Shown piece after piece: positions 1 through 12,429 of a stretch of DNA of 64,000 bases (the stretch's first letter is position 1; each line of letters starts with the position of its first letter). A model generated the notes under the pieces. The model saw only the letters and a list, made by a program, of their open reading frames with translations. It ran no database searches and was not told the DNA's origin. The position numbers and the translations under genes were made by a program. The DNA lies in the NCBI RefSeq assembly GCF_014066305.1, contig NW_023501056.1:398501-462500 (forward strand), read 5' to 3'. The DNA is from Letharia columbiana (lineage: Eukaryota; Ascomycota; Lecanoromycetes; Lecanorales; Parmeliaceae).

Positions 1-2923
1 TTGCCCGAAAGCTCGCCTATCCACAGTGCTACGGGCAGACCTTCGTCGAGGAAAGCCATTGCAAGAAGATCGGCCGCCTTCGAAGCATGTCTCCTCCTTC
101 GACAAGGCAGTCACTTGGACAAGAATTTGATACCAACGTATCATAAGAGTTTGCCGCACATGAGGAATGCTCATCTCGCCCTGAACATGAAAAAGGCTCA
201 CTCTTACAACATGAAGATGAAGCCAGGTCTATGGGAGAGGACCCGGGGCTCTCTCCCAAGCGAGGTTTTCCTAACAATTCTCTCTCTGAAAAACCCAGAG
301 AATCTTGGAAGACCTTGCCAGCCTCTTGCCCTACTGACGAGGACACGACTGCCAAACATTCCGCCATTTCCTCTCCACCTTCAGGTTGGGAAGGTATCAC
401 AGCTTCTATGTACGTCCATCTCGACGAGCTTGGATGTTAGTAGTACGGTATTGACGGAATTGAACGAATTTACTCTTCGTATCTATTATGACATCTTTAA
501 CAAGAAGTTCGAGGCAAATGAGCCTCAGATGTCGTATTGGCTAGCTCCGATAGTCGACTCTTGGACAACCTCTCGTGAATGTGATCCGCCGAATAGTTTG
601 ATCGATTGGGCTGTGCTTGCGCGTGTTTCCCAGTGTTCCGACACGCCCTGGACCGTCGACACGCCGCACGTTGAAATCATTGACCGCTATCTGATAGACA
701 GGTGGACCGGGGGAAACCGCTTCTATTCTCTCGAGATCAAGCCAGATCTGAAGCCCTGCGATCCCGTGCCCGAAGGTACTGCTAAGGCTAAAGACATGGA
801 CTCGATAATTAACTATACCACGACTCATCTCTATAAGAATTCCAAGCAGAAAATGAAATGGGAGGATGATCAGCCCGTCATCCTCGCCCACAAGATCCTT
901 CATCGACTGAACCTGCTCGACGAAATTACGGAAAAGGAGAAGGGTGTGAATACGACTGCCTACCTTTGTCCGCAACCTCTCAAGTTTTCCGCCGTAAGTT
1001 GATGGCTTCCTCCGCTTGATACCAAGATGCTAATGTAATTTCAGTTGCCTACCACCGTTGTTGCAATGGCTTATTTGTTTCCGCCATGTATCAGTCGTAT
1101 CGAGTCGTACCTAATAGCAGTGGAAGTATGCGACCTCTTAGGCTTGGCTATTCAGCCAGCGCTAGCTCTTGAGGCTCTGACCAAAGATTCCGACAATACC
1201 GACGAACACAGGAGCGAACAGATCCATTTGCAGAGGGGCATGGGTAAGAACTACGAAAGACTTGAATTCATCGGAGATTGCTTCTTGAAGATGGCGACTT
1301 CGATCTCAGTGTTCTGCAAGAGCCCAGAAGAAAATGAGTACGATTATCATGTGAAACGCATGCTTATGATCTGCAACAAGAACCTGTTCCACACGGCGAC
1401 GTTTCTCAAACTCCAAGAATTCATTCGCAGCACGAGTTTCTCAAGGTGAGCAAGTCGTACCTTCTCTCAGTTTTGCGTGCTAAGACGCCCAGGCGCACAT
1501 GGTATCCCCAGGGCATCAAACTCCTGGAAGGTAAGGGTTCCAAAAAAAGTGGCGAAGTAACATCACAACATTCTCTTGGGGACAAGACGATCGCGGATGT
1601 TTGCGAAGCCTTGATTGGTGCAGCCCTACTCTCGCACGATAGTATGGATATGGCGGTCAAAGCCGTGACGGCCTTCGTCTCCAATCCCAATCACGACGTT
1701 ACTCAATGGGATGATTATTATCGTCTTTACTCTTTGCCACGTTACCAGACAGCTCACCCTACGGCATCGCAACTCAATCTAGCAATGCAAGTGGAGCGAG
1801 TGCATCAATACCGCTTCAAATATCCGAGACTGCTACGATCGGCTTTCATACACCCTTCGTATCCTTTCGCAGAAGAGAGGATCCCCTGCTATCAACGACT
1901 CGAATTCCTGGGTGATGCGCTACTCGATATGGCATCCATAAGCTTCCTTTTTCATCGCTATCCTGACAGAGACCCGCAGTGGCTGACGGAGCACAAGGTT
2001 GGCTATCCCAAATCGCCTGCATGGTGCAAGTTTCACTGAAAACCCTCAGATGGCCATGGTATCCAACAAATTTCTTGCCGCTGTCTCCGTCAAACTAGGC
2101 TTTCACAGGCATCTTCGTTCAAATGGCGCAGTTATCGAGAGCCAGAATCGTGAATACGTGCAAGATCTTGAGGAGGTGGAGAAAGACGCCAATGGGGCGC
2201 GGGACTATTGGACTTTGACAAAAACAGCTCCAAAGGTATCCAAACTCGCCTTGTTGGCCCGCGTTCGGTCGCTAATCTTAGTCTTTAGGCTCTCTCTGAT
2301 ATCGTGGAGTCTTACATCGGCGCCCTCTTTGTTGATTCGGAGTTCAACTACGGAGAAGTTGAACGCTTCTTCAACGAGCACATCAAATGGTTTTTTGAAG
2401 ACATGAAAGTCTATGATACCTACGCTAACAATCATCCTACGGTCAGCCTTGTCCCTCTCTTTTCATCAATGTGTCAATCTCTGGCCCGATTCCCTTGCTG
2501 ACCTCCGTCGTTCAGACCTACCTCCATAACCTCCTCTCTCTCTCCTTCGGCTGCACCAACTACCGTATCATGGCCAGCGAGGTCCCAGCCATCATCCCGG
2601 GTGGTCTTCCAACTGCCATAGCAGCCATCATGATCCACGACGAGGTTGTGGCAGAAGGTACCGCTAGCTCTGGAAAGAACGCGAAGGTCAAAGCTAGTAG
2701 TCAGGCCCTCAAACTGCTGCAGAATTTGGCACCATTTGAGTATCGGCACTCTTACGGATGTAATTGCGAGGGTAAGGAGCAAGATTGGGTCGGCAAGGCC
2801 GGTGACGGCGTGGGTATGGCGGGGCAACTGAAGAGGGGGCAATGGGATGAGAAGGAGGAGGATTCGCTGCGAGCTAAGATTGCTAAAGGTGTGGAGATTG
2901 CTAAAGGAAAGGAGGTGCGTTGA
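1..2923 (+). CDS. dcl1: Dicer-like protein 1, C-terminal part (5' end off window)
   Basis: Endoribonuclease that cuts double-stranded RNA into small RNAs in quelling or antiviral RNAi. Exons: <1-993, 1045-1445, 1493-1997, 2050-2235, 2289-2441, 2516-2923; all joins keep frame. The fragment enters in the Dicer dimerisation (DUF283) domain ([14 protein letters not shown]), then a PAZ-position region, RNase IIIa (signature [12 protein letters not shown], second acidic site [17 protein letters not shown]), RNase IIIb ([15 protein letters not shown], second site [16 protein letters not shown]), and a dsRNA-binding-like C-terminus ending in a Cys pair (YGCNCEG) and a Lys/Glu-rich tail. The dimerisation-domain sequence and Cys-containing C-terminus fit the DCL1 class better than DCL2. 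Helicase domains lie left of the window. Intron 3 starts with an unusual GTTGGC donor. Catalytic acidic positions look intact, so the gene is probably functional. It converges on pyrABCN. Confidence 0.93.
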
Positions 2924-3414
2924 GAGTGAGGACTTTACAGGCTGAGAAGTACTGGATTTCGAAAGGACAAGCAGGACATTGGATGCTTTACGAACGACCT
3001 TTATGACTATATGACCAGAAACGAAATTAGTTTCGTGCACGCGCAGTAGGAGTTGAACGCATGCATCTCGCATACAATCATGAGGAATCCTTGGTACTCT
3101 ACACGGTACTGCAGATATTGCAATCGCGATGAGTTACCTAGCAAGATAGTAAAGGACTCATTTATGGTAAATTACCTCTCATGGTAATTGAATTTTATTG
3201 TGTTATGTATTACTTCGTGGTCTCATTCGCTCTCTAATGCTTTGCCTTCGCATATCTACATTCTCATATCGCTCGCTAATGTACTGTCGCAGTTCTAATA
3301 TGTATTAAGGAGACACATGGAAGAAATTTTGGTATCCAATCGCCTGCTTTTTATGCCAACTTCTCAATAAAGGTATCGTCTCCTTTGCCGCACAAATATG
3401 GAGTCATTACTTCC
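2924..3414. other. Intergenic region between convergent dcl1 and pyrABCN
   Basis: About 490 bp between two converging stop codons. It holds the 3' untranslated regions of both genes. I see no credible open frame or repeat; it is moderately AT-rich. Confidence 0.6.
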
Positions 3415-6400
3415 TCATGGAGCCATGACCAACGCAAGCAATGCCATTCGGCAGTAGAGTCCGTATCGCATCTAATTCTCGAGTTAGCATCCCTGACCAT
3501 CGAAGTTCAGACAGCCCGGTGGGTAGTAGTATAGCATACCTGTCTAAAATACGCCGCCCTCTGGTCGAAATCGACCTCCTCGCCCACTTCCTCGTTCCTC
3601 GGCAACGGATGCATGATCACCATGTGGGGCTTTGCGTGCTTCAACACGTTGTTATCAATGACCAAGCCTCCTTTTAGTCTCTCGTATTCGCCAAGATCCT
3701 CGAAACGCTCTTTCTGCAAGCGCGTACAGTAGATGACGTCCGATCTCGTAATTACTTCGCGAGTCAATGCGGAGCCTTGATGCACTAGCTTGCCGGCACC
3801 GATGAGGGATTGCCGAACGTCGGCAGGAAGGGCGAGGGAGGGAGGAGAGATGAGTTGAATGTGCACATCGTAGTGTTGGAGGAGTTTGACAAGGGAGTGG
3901 ACTGTGCGACCGTAGCGGAGGTCGCCAACGAAGGTTACGTAAAGGCTATTCACCGTTCCCAACTCTTCTCGTATTGTGAAAAGATCCAAGAAGGCTTGAG
4001 TGGGGTGTTCCAGGCTACCGTTGCCTCCGTTTATGATGGGAACAGTGCTGAATTTGGCGGCAATAGCAGCGCTCGCTTCATCAGGATGCCGCAGTACGAT
4101 GGCATCCCCGTAGCAGCCTAGAGTACGGATGGTGTCTTGGAGCGTTTCACCTTTCCGCGTTGAAGAATGGGACGTAGCGATTGCGACTGTACCGCCGCCG
4201 AGGCGTTGCATTGCTGCGTCAAAAGAGGCGGACGTGCGAGTAGAGGGTTCGTAGAAGAGGGTGCAGAGAAGGCGACCTTTGAGGATGTCGAGGATGCCTT
4301 GGCGCACGACACCGAGGTACATCTCCTGGGCGACTGTAAAGAGGAGGTGCAAGTCTTGGCGGTTGAATTGGTCCACGGAGAGGATGTGGCGTTGTTTAAA
4401 GGGCGAGCGGGAGAGCAGGTCTTGGACATTGTGGGTAATCGGAGGCAACGACATGGGTAGAGAGGAGGAGCTGAAGTCTGAAGCCATGGTCGATGGACTG
4501 GGAGATTGCGTTTGGGCATCTTTAGGAGACTGTGTGGTGCTCATTCCATCCTGCTGGCGTAGCCGGCTGATAGGACGTGCCGGCAATGCGGTTCCTGAAA
4601 GCACGGATGGTCTTCGATCATGCACAGATTCTCGACGGTCGTGTGAGCTGATTGGACGAAGGGCTGGGGAATGCATTGGCTTCACCACGGGTGATTGATA
4701 AGACAGAGAATGCCCAGACATGTCTCTCCCAAAGCTCGCATCTTGCATTACTTCCCCATCAAGGCAGGTAGTCGTGTCTTGGAAGATGACTCGTTGAACG
4801 GAACCTCGCATGGCCTTTCCAACGAATGGCGACCATACAGCAGAAGCTTGTAGCACATATGGTCGGTCGACCTCAATCTCGATTGATGTTCCAGGCTGAT
4901 CATGGAGCTCAAAGATCTTCTTGGGGTTTCCATGCAACCTAGCAATCACATCATCCATTGTCAGTCGACTTTCGGAGACGGCGGTGAGCAATAGAGGGAG
5001 AGTGTCAGCAATTCCCACTGCGGGCGTAGCTGCTTCATTGGCGGCAATCGCAATCCGGTAAGGAAGACTTCCAATTGAAAAGCAGTCTATTGTTCCCATG
5101 TGATACCACAACGCTTTTTGGTCGGCGGCAGTAGGCAGGGTGGAGCATTCTGGAACGTCTTCCTGCGAAAGGAACAAGGAATAAACTGAGACGTCGCATG
5201 TCACTTTCAGTCCTCTCGATTTACTCAAGGCAATGAGCTGGATATCTTCCTCCGTGGTGACGCAAGTGACGTGTAATTTCCGATTGTGCAAGCTTGCCAG
5301 TAGGAGCGCCGAATACAAGTCATTAGTTTTAGCATCAGTGACAATGGTCTTATCGTTCGGCCAGGTAGCAAAATGAGAAGCCACTGCTGCGACTTTGCTG
5401 ATGCTACTCGACAGATGGTCGAAGGTGATGAAGAGGGAGCCAATATCGTCAACGACTTGACTTATCTGCTCGGAATTTGATGACGTCGCTGCGACAGAGA
5501 AGTTGTAGTCACAGAAAGCACCATGTCGGCTTCCTTGTTGTGCTAGCTTCAATGAGCGGGCGTCTGTCACTGAGCTCTCAAGTCCCAAGGGCATGACTCG
5601 GATCATACTAAATCCTGCTGCAGCGGAGGCTTTAGTGACTGTGGAAAAATCCCGGTTACCACTGATAGCCACACCGGGGACAAAAGCTGACACGTTGATC
5701 AGGCCTGGCAAAACCATCGTTCGGTGACCGGTCTGATAATCAATGCTTCGAATCTCAAAGTCGTATTGCCTAGCGATTGCTTCGATGAGAATTTTAGCAT
5801 TTTTGACGTTTGTAACCAATGGTATCTGATAGTCCACTGCCAATCTTCTGCTTCTATAACCGCGACTCATGTAATTGGCAGGTCGACGGAAATTGTTGCT
5901 GGATGGTAAGTTGATGTACAGATCGATGAGATTGTTCGCAAGATGCTGCGGTATTGAATACTCTGAATTTTGTTGTTCAGACTCACTGGAGAGTATTTCA
6001 AGAACTTTTACCGGTAGGCCGTGTTCTTGAAGGTAGTCCGCAGTTCCAGTAGTCGCGAAAAGGTTGTAACCTAGCTTGTGCAATTTTATAATGGATGGTA
6101 GCAATTCCATCTTCTCTTTCAAGGCCCCAAGCGACAGTAGTATGTTATTCTTCGGAAGTTTGAAGCCAGTCGAGATGAGAGCTTTGATGTACGCTTCATA
6201 CTTGTCTCGGCCGAAGCAGGCCACCTCCCCCGTGGATGCCATCTCCACTCCCAGAACAGGGTCTGCTCCGGAGAGCCTGGAGAATGAAAATTGAGGTACC
6301 TTGACGCCAACATAGTCTTGGGGTATTTCGGTAGGTGGGTACGCCACAAGAGGAACTCCCATGATAGCCTTAGTAGCCATTTCGATCAGGTCTACACCCA

Positions 6401-9400
6401 TGACTTTAGACACGAAAGGGAAGGATCTTGAAGCTCGAACATTGCACTCAATGACCTTGATCTCGTTGTCTTTGGCAATGAATTGTATATTGAAGGGTCC
6501 AGTCACATTCAGCGCATCGCCGATCTTTCTTGTCGCATCTACTATCCGTCTGACAGTCTCTGGATCAAGATCTTGGGGAGGCAGTATTAGGGTAGCATCT
6601 CCAGAGTGGACACCAGCATTTTCAACGTGCTCAGAAATGAAATGACCGACCATAATACCATCCCGCGCGACTGCGTCCATCTCTATCTCTTTCGCATTCT
6701 CGATGTACTTGGTAATCACGACCGGATGCTCTTTGGACACTTCAGCTGCTTGATCCAGATAGCTTGCGAGGTCGTGCTGCGAGTAGACTGTGTTCATTGC
6801 TGCCCCGGAGAGGACGTATGACGGCCTTACTAGCACAGGGTAATTGACTTTGTTGCAGAATTCCCTTGCTTCTTCGATGCTCGTTAGCTCCTTCCACGCT
6901 GGTTGATCCACGTATATTCGATCCAGCATACGAGAGAACTTGTATCGATTTTCGGCCATGTCAATCATATCGGGTGATGTACCAAGAACTTTGACATTTC
7001 GGCGATACATATCTAAAGCGATGTTGTTTGGTGTCTGGCCTCCCAATGAGATGATGACCCCACTGGAGGATTCCAATTGGTAGATATCAAGGACAGTCTC
7101 AAGATTGATGGTCTCAAAGTAGAGCTTGTCTGCCTCGTCATAGTCTGTGCTGACCGTCTCCGGGTTGTAGTTCACCATCACAGTCTTGAAGCCTTGATCT
7201 CTAAGAGTGCGAATGCCTCTTACAGAACACCAGTCGAACTCTACTGACGAACCAATGCGGTAGACTCCTGATCCGAGTACCATTACACCATGGTCTTCAA
7301 AGCTCACATCGTGCTCCGAGCCGTTATAAGTCAGGTATAGGTAGTTCGTGAAGGCAGGAAACTCGGCTGCTACAGTATCGATCTGTTTCACGAATGGTGT
7401 GATCCCAGCATCGACTCGAAATTGACGCACCGCTCCCTCGGTGGAGCTCCAGAATTTTGCGAGCTGTCGATCTGAAAAGCCTAGTTGCTTGGCTTGACGG
7501 ACCAGGTTTTGCGTCACTGTTTGAGGTTTCAACGTGCTCATGAGCTTCCCAAAGTCGCTCAGTTTCTTCAGCTTTCTCAAGAACCACTTGTCAATTCGAG
7601 TCATCTCCCAGATCTTGTCAACAGTGTAGCCAGAATGCATGGCATTGGCGATGGCAAAAAGGCGCTGATCCGACGGTGTTTGTAGCTCGTTGTCAATCGA
7701 CATTAATGCGCTCGTGTCGTTGAATCCAAGATTGTGGAAATCAATAGATCTGATAGCCTTCTGGATAGCTTCTTCAAATGTCCTGCCAATACTCATGACT
7801 TCTCCAACACTCTTCATCGAGGAGCCCAGCTCTGTAGAGACTCGAGTAAACTTATTCAGATCCCATCTCGGTATCTTGACAACGACATAGTCCAAGGATG
7901 GTTCAAAGCATGCACAGGTGACCTTCGTGACACTATTTGAGATCTCATTCAAGGGTATACCTAAACCAAGCTTAGCAGCGATGAATGCCAAAGGGTACCC
8001 GGTTGCCTTCGAAGCTAGGGCAGACGATCTTGATAATCGAGCGTTGACTTCAATAATGCAGTATTCTCTGGAGTCCGGGTTCAAGGCATACTGTATGTTG
8101 CACTCTCCTACAACTCCCAGGTGGCGTATAACATTGACTGCTGTTGTTCGAAGCATGTTGTAGTCCTCATCAGATAGGGTCTGCGAAGGCGCCACGACAA
8201 TCGAGTCTCCAGTGTGAATACCCAGTGGATCGAAATTCTCCATGTTGCAGACCGTTATGCAATTGTCTCTCACATCACGAACAACCTCATATTCAATCTC
8301 TTTCCAACCCTTCATGCTTCGCTCTACAAGGACCTGGGGGCTTGCGGCAAACGCTTTTTCGCAGAGCTCACGCAGTTGCTGCTCGTTATCGGCAAAGCCG
8401 CTGCCTAAGCCCCCAAGAGCGTATGCTGCACGAACGATGACGGGAAAGCCGATGTCTTTTATTGCAGATACAGCTTCTTCAATAGAAGTCGCAGATGCTG
8501 ATGGTGCACACTTCTCGCCAATTGATTTCATACGGCGAGCGAACAGCTTACGATCCTCGGTTGTGCGGATTGTGTCAATTGGGGTCCCCAGAACCTTCAC
8601 ACCAAGCTCTTCGAATTCGTCAATCATGTCTACCCCCACTTGCAATGCTGTCTGGCCGCCAAAGGTGACATAGATTGCGTCCGCCCGCTCGTGCTTAATG
8701 ATTTTCCGCACCGAGTCGGCGGTCACTGGTAGGAAGTAGACTTTATCGGCAAGGCCTTTGGACGTTTGTATGGTGGCAATGTTGGGATTGATCAAGATAG
8801 TGTAAATCCCCTCCTGCTTTAGAGCCTTGATGGCTTGGCTACCGGAGTAGTCGAATTCTCCGGCCTGGCCGATGCTGAGGCCTCCGCTTCCCAGCAACAA
8901 GACCTTCTTCACAATCACTCTTGGATGCAGCTTTTCATTCTCGTCGGCCGAGCCACCCGGCAAGTCGACATGGCGTAGTAAAGCTTCGACTGAGGCAACG
9001 CTTTCTTTGACAGCATTGATGAAGACATCAAAAAGGAATTCGGTATCTCGTGGTCCAGGTGTGCTCTCTGGGTGAAATTGCACGCTGAAGTAAGGGCGAC
9101 TGAGATGTCTGATACCTTCATTGCTGCCGTCATTTGCATTTACGAAAAGCTCTTCCCAGTCAGAAGGTAGGCTCATTGCGTCGACTGCATAGCCGTGGTT
9201 CTGCGAGGTGATGTAGCATTTTCCAGAGGCCTTGTGAGTGCAAGGAATGTTGTGCCCGCGATTTCCAAATTTCATTTTAATCGTTTGCGCTCCTGCAGCT
9301 CGGGCAAGAAGCTGATGACCCAAGCAAATTGCAAAAATAGGAGTTCTGGCTTCTTGCATAGCAGCAGAGATATGCTGCACCGTCTTTGTAAGCACTGAGG

Positions 9401-10427
9401 GATCACCAGGACCATTAGAGATAAAGAGGCCATCGTAGTCTTTGCCAGCAAGACTTGGAAAATTATAATCCCATGGAACGACCAGTACCTCCACCCCTCG
9501 GGAAACCAGGCAACGAAGCTGGTTATATTTGAGTCCCACATCAACGCAGACAACTCTGATTGGTCGGCCAGACGAATGAAACAAAGCGTTCCCAGCTGGT
9601 GGAGTGTAAAGACGAGGCTCTTGGATGGAGACTAGTAATGGACATCAGCTGAAACGCCCAAATGGCGGATAAGCAGGAGGGAAACTCTCACCGTCAGCAA
9701 CAAGGTTTTTCGTGTTCGGATTATTCCACTCAATATCTTCAAACGATGGAGCTTCGGCGTACTCGTTTTGTCCATTGTGACCATTGACCATACCGTTATT
9801 CTGATTCTTGGCTTCGATCACCATCTTGCCGAGCATGCTTCCTTCCTCTCGAATTCTCTTCGTCAGGGCTCGAGTATCCACCCCGTACATTGCAGGTATG
9901 TCCTGTTCTTTGAGCCATGTCCCTAAGGAGGATGTAGCAAGGTGATGTGAGTAGTCCTCTCCAGAATATGAGGCTACCACAAGACCCGAAACATGGATCT
10001 GGTTGGCTTCGAAGTGAGCAGGTAGGTCGCCAAGTATCTCGTCCATTGTATTCCTGGAAGGTACGCCATAGTTGCCGACAAGTGGAAATGTGACCACCAA
10101 GATTTGTCCTTTGTACGAAGGATCCGTGATTGACTCTGGATATCCCACCATTCCTGTCTGGAAAACAAGCTCTCCAGCAACACTCTTATCTGCCCCAAAA
10201 CCAACACCTAAATATGTTTTCCCATCCTTCAATTCTAACCGCACTGCTTTTCCTGAGAATTCCCCCTCATGTGGTGCTGCCAGAGCGTTGAACGTAGGCG
10301 CCGTGCTGACATTATTGAGGGCTCGGGTAGGTGACGTAACATCACCGGGTTCGCTATCAGGGAGGCCGACAGAGGCAGCGACTCGAGGACTGCTGGGCAC
10401 ATCGTGATCCATTTGCTTTGCAGGCAT
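3415..10427 (-). CDS. pyrABCN: Multifunctional pyrimidine protein: GATase/CPSase, dead DHOase-like, ATCase
   Basis: First two steps of de novo UMP synthesis: carbamoyl phosphate from glutamine, then carbamoyl aspartate. Exons 10427-9692, 9631-3540, 3471-3415; the joins keep frame and give 2294 aa, near the usual ~2.2-2.3 kaa. Order: small-subunit N-domain (about 50-240), GATase with catalytic Cys near 348 (ICLGHQLL), the two ATP-grasp halves of CPSase ([17 protein letters not shown]), an allosteric domain, a dihydroorotase-like domain, then ATCase ([28 protein letters not shown]). The DHOase-like part reads [10 protein letters not shown] where active enzymes have an HxH metal motif, so it is inactive, as known for fungal pyrABCN/URA2; a separate DHOase gene is expected. 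The 19-codon last exon ends in [18 protein letters not shown]. The family is normally feedback-regulated by UTP through the allosteric domain. Confidence 0.97.
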
Positions 10428-10500
10428 TAAAGGTCGAGAGCCGTTTAGTGTCTGTGGTGTAGGAAGGTGTAGGAATTGTGGATTAACACTTACGAATTTC
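10428..10500 (-). promoter_or_regulatory. 5' leader of pyrABCN with a possible small intron
   Basis: Just upstream of the start, 10493-10452 reads on the minus strand as GTAAGT...CACAG, a 42-nt intron-like segment in the presumed 5' UTR. A short upstream ATG (ATGGAAATTC) lies before the donor; reading through the splice gives a frame different from the main protein. This could be a leader intron or a uORF. It is sequence inference only. Confidence 0.35.
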
Positions 10501-12429
10501 CATGTTCTTGATGTGTTTCAATTACCCTTACGCGTTTGAAAAAAAAGCATCACTTACCCTGAAGCAGTGTTGGACATTCTTGTCAATATGCAAGAACTTT
10601 TTTAAATATTGCAGCGGCGAATCTTCGGTTAAACAAATATTGGCTGGGGCACCGTTAGGAATTAAGCCTGGGCGCCTGGTAACTCCGGGTGTTAAACCTG
10701 AAACAGTCACCAGTCACACGGATAACCAGTGTCTTTGCATTCAGCGTACCAGAGAAGACCCATGGTCATAGAAACTAACAACATACCGACACCGCCTGCT
10801 CTTGTGGGGCAATAGTCCTTTGAAAAATGCCAGGCATCTCCATGTTATCCAGTTGTCTTCGATGCCAGAGACAGCATCAGCCCGGTAAACATGCAGGCCG
10901 TTTCGGCTATCATCGATGAGCTCCAATTGTGCGAGCTCATCCTCCAGAGCAATGCCCGAAGCATTTCAGAGAATGCAGGGACTAGCGGCCAGTCCATTCA
11001 CAGTCTTTGTATTAAGCACCTGATCGACAGTGAAATCTTCCTAGCGCTAAACTCCTGCAGCGGGAGAAACGCCCGTCGTCACTGGGTCTTTGACAAAATC
11101 AAGATGGTCCAGCAGGGACAATTATGTGACGACCCATCATCGGAAAGAATCTCATCGCCATATCGAAAGCAAAATCACAATGTAAAGCGGAGATGCTGAC
11201 CTCGAAGAGCTCTGCTCTTTACGGTGAATTGCTGACAGCGCTTTACGTATTGCCGGCGATCATCAACTCTAGCATGCCTGCAGAAGCTTTCCAATTAAAG
11301 CTCAGGATTTGATACTAATAGTAGAGTCAAGGAACCTGCAAGCAGATCGATTGATATAGATACGGAGATGGGAAAAGATATCATCAGGGGGGTTGCCCTT
11401 AGGTCCTCACGTGAGGTTCCCATTGCTGATGATAGGAGGATTCGCTACCAATGCTGTGATGAGCCTCGAGGAATCAATCGGTGAATATCGGGACTTTCAG
11501 ATTAGGGCTGCACAAGGCTCCTTCTGTTCTGTTCTTCTATTCCTCGAATACAGTATATATCTATATTGTTTATTTAAAACAGAGAATTGTGTATTATGTC
11601 TCGTAAATGTACTAAATTTATACTATAATCATCTATCATAGGTTTCTTGAAATAGATTATGCATGTCAATATTGCTCTCGCGTGTTTAAACACATGAAGA
11701 TCTAACCAGAGTATATATAATTACGAGACATATCAGTTATATCGGGTTCGTTTGCCCCTGTGGGGTTGATGTCGCGGGATTGATTTCGCTGGGATCGATT
11801 TCGAAAGGCTAGCGCTGTGTCGTCGCTGGCTTTGGTTGGAAGATGTTGATGGGGACAAGGTGCTGGCTTTGGCTGCAGGAGAAGCAATGAGCATCTGGTC
11901 TGAGATGGCAATTGAAGATGTGAGAGCCTCGTCGGCAAGGGACACAGACTCAAGGTACCACAAACCAAGGAACACCGTTGACGACAGGATCGTGGATTTG
12001 CACGGGACGAGAGAGTACGAGCTCAACAGCATCAACGTTGCATCTCAAGATAGTCTTGCAGGATAGGATGTTTAGCGAGCAGCTATTTTCTCACACTGTT
12101 GCGCGCGTTGTCGTCGCGATGCTATAGACGAAGGAGTGGGGTCAAATGAAAGCGCCAAAGTGATTGCTGCACCCTGTGAAGTCGATTGGGAATAATTTCG
12201 AGGAGCGGGAGGGAAGGTCAAGTGGTACTAGAATTGGGATAGTGAGGTCTGAGCAGGGGTTTGGACTTATGTCTCTTCTCGCGAGGAAGAGAAGTTAGGC
12301 TGAGAGGCTAGATTGCTGGCTATGGCTAGAAGGGATGCCATATTTCGCGAATCACAAAGCATGCATTGATGTCGTTCAATTCACGAATGATGATATATAT
12401 TTGAGATCCAAAATATGATCGCTTTGCCC
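10501..12429. other. Gene-poor interval, no supported gene
   Basis: Nearly 2 kb without a credible gene. Open frames at 10891-11199 (+), 11733-12035 (-) and 11836-12066 (+) are short, compositionally biased and carry no motif I know. Part holds the pyrABCN promoter. No repeats were noticed. Confidence 0.5.

Noticed and set aside
541..975. Minus-strand frame opposite dcl1
   Set aside because: Shadow of the dcl1 coding strand, no family resemblance.
3810..4698. Plus-strand frames opposite the ATCase domain
   Set aside because: Mirror frames of a strongly coding strand.
11733..12066. Overlapping short frames on both strands as small genes
   Set aside because: Ser/Ala-rich low complexity, no signal or motif and no splice logic.
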